This document shows positions 16,799-23,143 of a stretch of 64,000 bases of DNA, in pieces. The notes beneath the pieces were generated by a model. It was not told the origin of the DNA, made no database searches, and saw only the letters and a program-made list of their open reading frames with translations. A program made the position numbers and the translations under genes. The stretch comes from MWBF01 sp040772005 (GTDB lineage: Bacteria; Chloroflexota; Anaerolineae; CG2-30-64-16): contig JAXGYZ010000011.1 of NCBI GenBank assembly GCA_040772005.1, forward strand, positions 62,001 to 126,000, read 5' to 3'. Position 1 is the stretch's first letter. Every line of letters begins with the position of its first letter.

Positions 16799-17173
16799 TC
16801 ACGACTGTTCCAGGCGGCCGATGACCCAGCGGGCCACCGGCTGTCCTTTGACAAGGTGCGACTCGATGAGTTCCGGCACCATGTCTGGCTTGACATTGGC
16901 ATAGGTGATGCGCGGCTGGCCTGCCTGCTCGATATCCACCAAGGGCTCTTTGACGCACTGGCCGATACAGCCGACGGTAGTGACGTGCGCGCTGATGTCC
17001 CTCCGGTGCAGTTCTTCGAGGATGGCGTGCATCGTCTCGCGCGCACCGGCCGCGATGCCGCACGTCCCCATCCCCACGATGATGGTGGTGCCGGTGTCCA
17101 GCCGTGTTTTGAGGGACTGCTGGGCCTCCTCGCGCACGCGCTTCAGGTCATCCAGCGATTTCAGCTTGGGCAT
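16799..17173 (-). CDS. Thioredoxin-like [2Fe-2S] ferredoxin (HndB-like)
   Basis: 124 aa. Small electron carrier of the type found as HndB in NADP-reducing hydrogenases. Cluster ligands are visible in VGMGTCGIAAGA (about residues 33-44) and VGCIGQCVKEP (about 66-76). ATG 17173 is preferred: GGAG is 9 nt upstream. The overlapping GTG at 17182 has its ribosome site too close. Lies between nuoE-like and ferritin-like genes in the operon. Confidence 0.85.
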   Translation of the reverse strand: MPKLKSLDDLKRVREEAQQSLKTRLDTGTTIIVGMGTCGIAAGARETMHAILEELHRRDISAHVTTVGCIGQCVKEPLVDIEQAGQPRITYANVKPDMVPELIESHLVKGQPVARWVIGRLEQS

Positions 17174-17178
17174 GTGGA

Positions 17179-17652
17179 TCACTCCAGGGTTTGTAATTGT
17201 TCCACCAGGCTGTTAGGCGTTAACCGGCCATAGACCTTGTCGTCCACTACTGCGACGGGGGCCAGCCCACAGGAACCGAGACAGTAGACGATTTCCATGG
17301 TGTACTCGTAGTCCGGCGAAGTGCTGCCCGCAGGTACGTGAAGCTCGTTTTCCACGGCCTCGATGCACTTGGACGCACCGCGCACATGGCACGCCGTGCC
17401 ATCGCACACGCGAATCAGGTGCTTGCCCCGGCGGTTCAGGCGGAATTGCGCGTAGAACGTCGCAACACCCATGAGCCGGCTGACCGGTATGCCCGTGCGC
17501 CGGGATATCTCCATAAGGACTTCTTTGGGCAGATAACCGTAGGCCTCTTGAGCGCGCTGCAAGATGGGGATAACGGCGCCCTTTTGTCCGGCGTACTCCT
17601 CGAGAATCTGATCCAGAGGAGCCATGTCGAGGGTTGTGAGATCATCGTTCAT
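17179..17652 (-). CDS. NuoE/HoxE-like [2Fe-2S] subunit
   Basis: 157 aa. Thioredoxin-like [2Fe-2S] subunit that partners NuoF in NADH oxidation. Ligands CDGTACH (about residues 84-90) and CLGSCG (about 124-129), with the family segment GVATFYAQF. First gene of the hydrogenase operon. A 7-bp hairpin (17683-17689 with 17698-17704) sits in its short leader. Confidence 0.92.
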   Translation of the reverse strand: MNDDLTTLDMAPLDQILEEYAGQKGAVIPILQRAQEAYGYLPKEVLMEISRRTGIPVSRLMGVATFYAQFRLNRRGKHLIRVCDGTACHVRGASKCIEAVENELHVPAGSTSPDYEYTMEIVYCLGSCGLAPVAVVDDKVYGRLTPNSLVEQLQTLE

Positions 17653-17903
17653 GAATGGTTTTCCAGTCCTGAAAGAAAGATACGGTGCGCTTGGAGCCGC
17701 ACCGCACCAAGATAAGGCAGGGGAACCGCCTCGTTTATAGACTGCGTGAAAAATGGAACATATTCCAGCAATTCATATCATCAGTCGCAATACGTGACCA
17801 TGACATCTGTCATATCGCGCAAGGGCAGTATGCAAGATCATTTGCCCGGCTGGGCAGGCCGAGGCGGGTGAGGTTCACACGCGGGCGCGCTGAGAGGAGT
17901 TTT
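17653..17903. other. Divergent intergenic region between hydrogenase operon and comM
   Basis: No gene seen. It holds the leader hairpin at 17683-17704, a possible minus-strand -10 (TATAAA, RC of 17734-17739) without a convincing -35, and an interrupted palindrome TGGAACATATTCCA at 17754-17767 that lies about 15-30 bp upstream of that -10 and could be a regulator site. Confidence 0.35.
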
Positions 17904-17932
17904 TTGCGCTCGGAGCGGAATCAAGTTATTAT
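17904..17932 (+). promoter_or_regulatory. Predicted promoter of comM
   Basis: TTGCGC (17904-17909), 17-bp spacer, TATTAT (17927-17932). The same -35 hexamer and spacing occur in the leuS promoter at 31610-31638. Confidence 0.45.
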
Positions 17933-17992
17933 GTGTCGGCTTCTCGCGGGAGCGCTCCTACTCTCCCCTCATCCTTGCCAGGAGATCCTGCC

Positions 17993-19573
17993 GTGCTTGC
18001 CAAAGTCCACAGTTGCGCGCTGATCGGCCTCGACGGCGCCATCGTCGAGGTGGAGGCCGACCTCAACCCCAAGTCCCTGCCCTCGGTCACGCTCGTCGGC
18101 CTGCCCGACGCCGCGGTCAAGGAGTCCACCGAACGCGTGCGCGCGGCCATCGTCAACTCCGGCCTGTATTACCCGCGCGGCCGGGTGACGGTCAATCTCG
18201 CGCCCGCCGACCTGCGCAAGGAGGGCCCCGCCTACGACCTGCCCATCGCGGTCGCGCTGCTCATGCTGGCCGAGCAGATTCCGCCCGACCTGGACGGCTG
18301 CCTGTTCTTGGGCGAGCTGTCGCTGGACGGCTCGCTGCGCCATGTCAACGGCCTGCTGCCGATGGCCCACCTGGCGCAGGAGCTGGGCTACAAGTCGGTG
18401 TTCGTGCCGCAGGCCGATGCGCCGGAGGCCGCGCTGGTGCAGGGCATCGACGTCTACCCGGTGGACACCCTGGGCCGGCTGGCCGCGCACTTCCGCAACT
18501 ACCACCCCATCGAGCCGTACCGGACGACCTTCGACCTGGATGCAGACCCACCGCCGTACGCCTGCGACTTTTCGGACATCAAGGGTCAGGAGCACGTCAA
18601 GCGCGCGCTGGAGGTGGCGGCTGCTGGGGGCCATAACTGTCTCATGACCGGCTCGCCCGGCGCGGGCAAGACGCTGCTCGCGCGCTCGATGCCCTCGATT
18701 CTGCCGCGGTTGACGCTGGCGGAGGCGCTGGACGTGACGCGTATCTACTCGGTGGCCGACATGCTGCACACGGTGGCGAGCGATGCGCCGCTCATCCGCC
18801 ACCGGCCTTTCCGCGCGCCGCACCACACCATCTCGCACGCTGGGCTGGTCGGTGGGGGGCAGTGGCCGCGGCCGGGAGAGATCAGCCTGGCGCACCGGGG
18901 GGTGTTGTTCCTGGACGAGATGCCAGAGTTCTCGTCGCATACGCTGGAGGTGCTAAGGCAGCCACTAGAGGACAAGGTGGTGACGATCAGCCGGGCCCAG
19001 GGCAGCCTGACCTTCCCGGCGAATTTTATGTTGGTGGGCGCGATGAATCCATGTCCGTGTGGTTACGCGGGTGATCCGGAGCACACCTGCACGTGCAGCC
19101 CGGGTTTGGTCAGCAAGTACCAGAAGCGGCTGTCCGGCCCGTTGCTCGACCGCATCGACATTCACGTCGAGGTGCCGCGCGTGCCGTTCCAGAAGTTGTC
19201 GGATGAACGCCGCGGGGAGCCATCGGCCGTGATTCGGGCCAGGGTGGAAGAGGCACGGGGCCGCCAGACGGCTCGCTTCGCTCAACACGCGGGCGAGAAG
19301 GGAAAATCGGGAGCACGATCAGGGGCGCGGCCCCTGGCCGGCCTGACCTGTAATGCCGACATGGGCCCGACCGAGGTGCGGGACTTCTGCCAGGTGGACG
19401 AGGCTGGAAAGCAGTTGCTCGGCGCGGCGATGCGGCAGATGAACCTGAGTGCGCGGGCGTATCACCGGATTCTTAAGCTATCGCGCACCATCGCGGACCT
19501 GGCGGGTGCAGAGCGCATCCAGCCGGCGCACATCGCGGAGGCGATCCAGTACCGGCCGCGGCGGGTGGAGTAG
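17993..19573 (+). CDS. comM: YifB/ComM family Mg-chelatase-like AAA+ ATPase
   Basis: 526 aa. Hexameric helicase that helps branch migration when incoming DNA is integrated during natural transformation. N-terminal ChlI-like domain beginning VLAKVHSCALIGLDG, Walker A TGSPGAGKT (about residue 219), Walker B LFLDEMPEF (about 305), then the Cys-containing AMNPCPCGYAGD segment (about 348) and a C-terminal Mg_chelatase C domain ending RPRRVE. GTG 17993 is used because AGGAGAT lies just upstream. An Ala/Arg-rich loop (about 425-445) is specific to this copy. Confidence 0.93.
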   Translation: MLAKVHSCALIGLDGAIVEVEADLNPKSLPSVTLVGLPDAAVKESTERVRAAIVNSGLYYPRGRVTVNLAPADLRKEGPAYDLPIAVALLMLAEQIPPDLDGCLFLGELSLDGSLRHVNGLLPMAHLAQELGYKSVFVPQADAPEAALVQGIDVYPVDTLGRLAAHFRNYHPIEPYRTTFDLDADPPPYACDFSDIKGQEHVKRALEVAAAGGHNCLMTGSPGAGKTLLARSMPSILPRLTLAEALDVTRIYSVADMLHTVASDAPLIRHRPFRAPHHTISHAGLVGGGQWPRPGEISLAHRGVLFLDEMPEFSSHTLEVLRQPLEDKVVTISRAQGSLTFPANFMLVGAMNPCPCGYAGDPEHTCTCSPGLVSKYQKRLSGPLLDRIDIHVEVPRVPFQKLSDERRGEPSAVIRARVEEARGRQTARFAQHAGEKGKSGARSGARPLAGLTCNADMGPTEVRDFCQVDEAGKQLLGAAMRQMNLSARAYHRILKLSRTIADLAGAERIQPAHIAEAIQYRPRRVE

Positions 19574-19630
19574 CGCGCTCACAAACGGTCGTTGGTGTGT
19601 CAAAACTGGGGATTGGGGAGACGAGCGCGG

Positions 19631-19677
19631 TTGACACCGAAACGCAGAAGGTGTAAGATGGCTATTAAGATAGCCAT
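19631..19677 (+). promoter_or_regulatory. Promoter and palindromic operator of the toxin-antitoxin operon
   Basis: TTGACA (19631-19636), 17-bp spacer, TAAGAT (19654-19659). An 8-bp inverted repeat ATGGCTAT-taag-ATAGCCAT (19658-19677) overlaps the -10 and the start point. That is the expected position for repression by the Phd-type antitoxin or the antitoxin-toxin complex. Confidence 0.7.
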
Positions 19678-19689
19678 TTGGAGGCTCCT

Positions 19690-19968
19690 ATGATGCCCAG
19701 ATATTCAATAGCCGAAGCGCGCAATCGTTTTGCTGAGATTGTCCAAGACCTCCGACACGTCTCGCGGGTTGAGGTGACGCGGCGCGGCCGGCCGGTGGCG
19801 ATTTTGATCTCTGTGGAGGAATTCGAGAGGCTCAGCGCGGGTACCGTGACCTTCACAAGTGCTTATGACGCGTTCCGCAAGAAGATAGACCTGGCTAAGG
19901 AGGGCATCGAACCAGATGTTTTCGATGGTGTGCGGGATACATCGCCCGGACGGGAGATGAACTGGTGA
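19690..19968 (+). CDS. Phd/YefM-family antitoxin
   Basis: 92 aa from ATG 19690 (ATG 19693 is an equal alternative; GGAGG at 19680-19684). The N-terminal half (YSIAEARNRFAEIV, then VEVTRRGRPVAILISVEEF) is the Phd/YefM DNA-binding fold; the C-terminal half is charged and likely the toxin-binding tail. Overlaps the toxin gene by 4 nt (GTGA), a common TA arrangement. The palindrome in its promoter suggests autoregulation. Confidence 0.85.
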   Translation: MMPRYSIAEARNRFAEIVQDLRHVSRVEVTRRGRPVAILISVEEFERLSAGTVTFTSAYDAFRKKIDLAKEGIEPDVFDGVRDTSPGREMNW

Positions 19969-20387
19969 CACTGCAGTACCTCCTCGACACGAATGTTATT
20001 TCTGAACCACTGCGACCTGTCCCCAACCAGGAGGTGCTGAATCACTTACGGGAGCATCAGACCGAGATCGCGATCGCCGCTGTGGTCTGGCACGAGTTAT
20101 GGTACGGCTGCAATCGGCTGCCGCCATCATCCAAGCGCACAGCAATCGAGGCTTATCTCAAAGATGTGGTTGGTCGTGCGCTTCCGATCCTGGCGTATGA
20201 CCAGCGAGCGGCGTCCTGGCATGCGGAGCAGCGGGCCCAACTGGCAAGGATTGGCAAGCTGCCACCATTTGCCGATGGACAGATCGCAGCCATTGCGGTC
20301 ACGAATGGCTTGACACTGGTGACATTCAATCGCAATGACTATCTTTCCTTTCAAGGTCTGAGTTTGGAGGATTGGTATCAGGGCTGA
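19965..20387 (+). CDS. PIN-domain ribonuclease toxin (VapC-like)
   Basis: 140 aa, GTG start overlapping the antitoxin. PIN signatures: YLLDTNVISE (first Asp, residue 8), a central Glu in VVWHELWYG (about 44), FADGQIAA (Asp about 104) and FNRNDY near the end. These acidic residues bind the Mg ions used to cut RNA. Length and fold match VapC/FitB toxins. Confidence 0.88.
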   Translation: MTLQYLLDTNVISEPLRPVPNQEVLNHLREHQTEIAIAAVVWHELWYGCNRLPPSSKRTAIEAYLKDVVGRALPILAYDQRAASWHAEQRAQLARIGKLPPFADGQIAAIAVTNGLTLVTFNRNDYLSFQGLSLEDWYQG

Positions 20388-20415
20388 AAGTGGGGACGCG
20401 GTTCTGTGTTACGCT

Positions 20416-20430
20416 GCGGCGCGTGGAGTA
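20416..20430 (+). repeat. Near-duplicate of the comM 3' end downstream of the TA pair
   Basis: GCGGCGCGTGGAGTA at 20416-20430 matches 14 of 15 bases with GCGGCGGGTGGAGTA at 19558-19572, which is the end of comM including its stop. The two copies bracket the TA module. This may be an attachment-site duplication or a chance match in GC-rich DNA. Confidence 0.3.
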
Positions 20431-20453
20431 AACCCCCTCTGGTCGAAAGTCGG

Positions 20454-20482
20454 TTGCATGTTCGAATGCCTCGTGCTATGTT
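20454..20482 (+). promoter_or_regulatory. Possible promoter of the restriction-modification operon
   Basis: TTGCAT (20454-20459), 17-bp spacer, TATGTT (20477-20482), 57 bp before the methyltransferase TTG start. Both hexamers are only partial matches. Confidence 0.35.
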
Positions 20483-20538
20483 TGATTTGCACAGCACGGG
20501 GAAATGAGTCGTTTGGGCATCAAGAAGGAGATACTCGG

Positions 20539-22023
20539 TTGCTATCAGCGGTCGAACAGAAGAGACTGCAAATCTCAAAAAGCACCGACGCCAGGAAAAA
20601 ATCGCGGCTCGGTCAGTTCTTTACGCCCGAAAGAACTGCTGCGTTTATGGCCGGGCTGTTCCCGGATGGAAGCGGTCTTTGTCGCCTTTTGGACGCAGGA
20701 GCCGGGATCGGTTCGTTATCGGCAGCTTTCTTGGATAGATGGCGGGATGGCGGTTTTCACTTTCAGCGCGTTGAAGTGGAGGCTTTTGAGCTGGATCACG
20801 ATTTGATTGCGCCCTTATCGCAAACGCTGGATAGGTATAGCTATAGGAGCGATTTTTCCGGCAGTATCTACCAAGAAGATTTCATTCATGCTGCGGCTGA
20901 ATCTCTGTCCGGCAATCTGTTTGCGAGATCCTTGGAAGGCTATACGCACGCAATTCTAAATCCACCTTATAAGAAGATCAATAGTGATTCATCCCATCGG
21001 TTGGCTCTGCGCCGTATCGGCATTGAGACGGTGAATTTGTATTCTGCCTTTGTGGCGCTGGCTGTGGCCGTGGCCACGCCCGGCGGGCAGATCGTGGCCA
21101 TTATTCCGCGCAGTTTCTGCAATGGTCCATACTACCGCCCGTTCCGCGACTTCATCCTTGAGCGGGCGGCCATCAGACACATGCACCTGTTTGAATCGCG
21201 CAGCAAGGCTTTTAAGGATGATGAGGTCTTGCAGGAGAATATGATCATTCGCTTGGAGCGTGACGCTCAACAGGGGAAGGTGACGGTTTCGATTTCAACC
21301 GATGACACTTTCTTTGACCTTGTGACCCATGAACATCCGTTTGACCGGATTGTGTTTCCGGATGATCCCGAGCGGTTCATCCATGTCCCCACCACGACTG
21401 AGAAAAGTGCCATCGAACTGTCAACCGCCGTGCGCTGCTCGTTGAATGATATCGGTATTGAGGTGTCGACCGGGCCGATAGTCGATTTCCGCTTGAAAGC
21501 GCACCTGCGCGACATGCCTGAGGCTGGCGCCGTCCCCCTAATCTATCCCGGACACTTGCGCATGACCGGGATGGTGTGGCCCGCGCCAGGCTCGAGGAAG
21601 CCGAACGCGATCATGCGCAACGACGAGACGGAAAAGTGGCTTTACCCGAACGGGTTTTATTGTGTGGTCCGCCGCTTCTCGTCGAAAGAGGAAAAGCGCC
21701 GCATAGTAGCCAGCGTGGTCGATCCGGCCGCATTTGGCGGTCATTCCGTTTTGGGTTTTGAGAACCATATTAACTTGTTTCACGAGAACAAACACGGTTT
21801 GCCCGAACTGCTGGCCCGTGGGCTGGCCGTGTTTTTGAACACGACCGCCGTAGATGAGCATTTCCGGCGCTTCAACGGCCACACACAGGTCAATGCTACT
21901 GACCTCAGGCTGATGAAGTACCCGAGCCGTGATGCCTTGTTCCGGGTTGGCGAGTGGGCCATGCAGCAAGAAATGCTCACGCAAGACCAGATCGACGCCC
22001 AGCTAGGAACCCTGATCGTATGA
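20539..22023 (+). CDS. Type II N6-adenine DNA methyltransferase (BsuBI/PstI-type system)
   Basis: 494 aa. Gamma-type adenine methyltransferase with GQFFTP near the start, SAM motif I LDAGAGIGS (51-59) and catalytic NPPY (141-144). TTG 20539 is chosen because AAGGAG (20525-20530) lies 8 nt upstream; a longer ATG form at 20458 lacks a ribosome site. AT-richer codons (aat, tta, tat) than the neighbouring core genes suggest transfer. Overlaps the endonuclease gene by 4 nt (ATGA). Its partner predicts CTGCAG as the methylated site; this is inferred from the family, not seen. Confidence 0.88.
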   Translation: MLSAVEQKRLQISKSTDARKKSRLGQFFTPERTAAFMAGLFPDGSGLCRLLDAGAGIGSLSAAFLDRWRDGGFHFQRVEVEAFELDHDLIAPLSQTLDRYSYRSDFSGSIYQEDFIHAAAESLSGNLFARSLEGYTHAILNPPYKKINSDSSHRLALRRIGIETVNLYSAFVALAVAVATPGGQIVAIIPRSFCNGPYYRPFRDFILERAAIRHMHLFESRSKAFKDDEVLQENMIIRLERDAQQGKVTVSISTDDTFFDLVTHEHPFDRIVFPDDPERFIHVPTTTEKSAIELSTAVRCSLNDIGIEVSTGPIVDFRLKAHLRDMPEAGAVPLIYPGHLRMTGMVWPAPGSRKPNAIMRNDETEKWLYPNGFYCVVRRFSSKEEKRRIVASVVDPAAFGGHSVLGFENHINLFHENKHGLPELLARGLAVFLNTTAVDEHFRRFNGHTQVNATDLRLMKYPSRDALFRVGEWAMQQEMLTQDQIDAQLGTLIV

Positions 22024-22973
22024 CCGACCAGAATGACTACATTGGGGCTGCACAGCAAATCATCGTTTCCTTGGGCCTGCCTCGTGCACAGCAGAACGAG
22101 CGTTCCGCCCTGTGTCTGCTGGCCCTCCTGAACCTCACGCCGGGCAAAGCATGGGCCGACGCGGGAAATCCGCTTGTGGGCATCACCCCGATTATGGATT
22201 GGGCACGGGAGCACTACGGCAAGGAATACGCGCCCAACACCCGCGAGACATTCCGCCGCCAGTCCATGCACCAGTTTTGCGACGCTGGCGTGGCCCTCTA
22301 CAACCCGGACAAGCCCGACCGTCCGGTGAATAGCCCGAAGGCGGTTTATCAGATCGAACCTGCCGCGTTAGCTCTGCTGCGTACCTTCGGCACTCCGGCA
22401 TGGCATGATAACCTCGCTGCCTATCTGGCTCGACGTGAGACATTGGTAGCCAAGTATGCCAGGGAACGCGTACAGAGCCGCGTCCCGGTTGAGATTGCAG
22501 CCGGTCAGCGGATCACTCTCAGCCCGGGAGAGCATAGCGAATTGATCCGGGCAATCATCGAGGACTTCGCCCCGCGCTTCGCGCCGGGTAGCGTGCTGGT
22601 CTATGTCGGCGACACGAGCGACAAATGGGGTTACTTCGACGCCGTCCTGTTGGCCGGTCTGGGTGTCGAGGTGGATACACACGGCAAGATGCCCGATGTG
22701 GTGCTGCACTACACCGCGAAAAACTGGCTGCTGTTGGTTGAATCGGTCACCAGCCACGGGCCGGTCGATGGCAAACGGCACGTCGAGCTCGCCAAGTTAT
22801 TTGCCGGCTCGACCGCGGGACTCGTCTATGTGACTGCCTTTCCTAACCGGGTCACTATGGGCCGCTATCTTGGCGAAATCGCTTGGGAAACCGAGGTGTG
22901 GGTAGCGGATGCGCCATCGCACCTGATTCACTTCAATGGCGCGCGCTTTCTGGGCCCGCACGGGGCGACGTAA
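22020..22973 (+). CDS. BsuBI/PstI-family type II restriction endonuclease
   Basis: 317 aa. C-terminal catalytic region matches the BsuBI/PstI PD-(D/E)XK family: VYVGDTSDKWGYFD (about residues 198-211), GKMPDVVLHY (about 221-230), then LLLVESVTSHGPV followed by KRHVEL, giving the Asp, Glu and Lys of the nuclease centre. The N-terminal half (GITPIMDWAREHYGKEYAPN, ETFRRQSMHQF) is the family winged-helix-like region. Known members cut CTGCAG. ATG start overlaps the methyltransferase stop. Confidence 0.9.
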   Translation: MTDQNDYIGAAQQIIVSLGLPRAQQNERSALCLLALLNLTPGKAWADAGNPLVGITPIMDWAREHYGKEYAPNTRETFRRQSMHQFCDAGVALYNPDKPDRPVNSPKAVYQIEPAALALLRTFGTPAWHDNLAAYLARRETLVAKYARERVQSRVPVEIAAGQRITLSPGEHSELIRAIIEDFAPRFAPGSVLVYVGDTSDKWGYFDAVLLAGLGVEVDTHGKMPDVVLHYTAKNWLLLVESVTSHGPVDGKRHVELAKLFAGSTAGLVYVTAFPNRVTMGRYLGEIAWETEVWVADAPSHLIHFNGARFLGPHGAT

Positions 22974-23056
22974 CCCTGGAGACAGTTGGCAGCTTTGCTG
23001 TGCGATGTGGATGACGGTCGCACGATAGCCGGATCGCGACTGAACCGCAACACAAA

Positions 23057-23085
23057 AAGGAGGGCCCCCCATGGGGACCCTCCTT
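23057..23085 (-). terminator. Rho-independent terminator after the decaheme cytochrome gene
   Basis: Stem AAGGAGGG/CCCTCCTT extended by C4/G4 pairs around an AT centre; on the minus strand it is followed by TTTTTGTG. It lies 59 bp past the cytochrome stop. The plus strand has a weaker T-rich tail, so it may also stop the restriction operon. Confidence 0.75.
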
Positions 23086-23099
23086 CTTTATCGCCAGTT

Positions 23100-23134
23100 G
23101 TTGTAGAGACGCTCCGTCGGAACGTCTCTACAAC
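23100..23134. repeat. Palindromic repeat with 12-bp perfect arms
   Basis: GTTGTAGAGACG (23100-23111) pairs with CGTCTCTACAAC (23123-23134); the inner CTCCGTCGGAA adds three more pairs after one mismatch. It sits between the cytochrome stop and the terminator at 23057. The form resembles dispersed palindromes rather than a terminator. Confidence 0.65.
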
Positions 23135-23143
23135 CGATGCTGT

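Noticed and set aside
20430..20490. tRNA gene remnant (GTTCGAAT) as an integration site
   Set aside because: Only the T-loop-like octamer is present; no acceptor, D or anticodon stems can be drawn around it.
20458..20538. Longer ATG start for the methyltransferase at 20458
   Set aside because: It lacks a ribosome site and precedes the candidate -10, whereas TTG 20539 has AAGGAG at the right distance.
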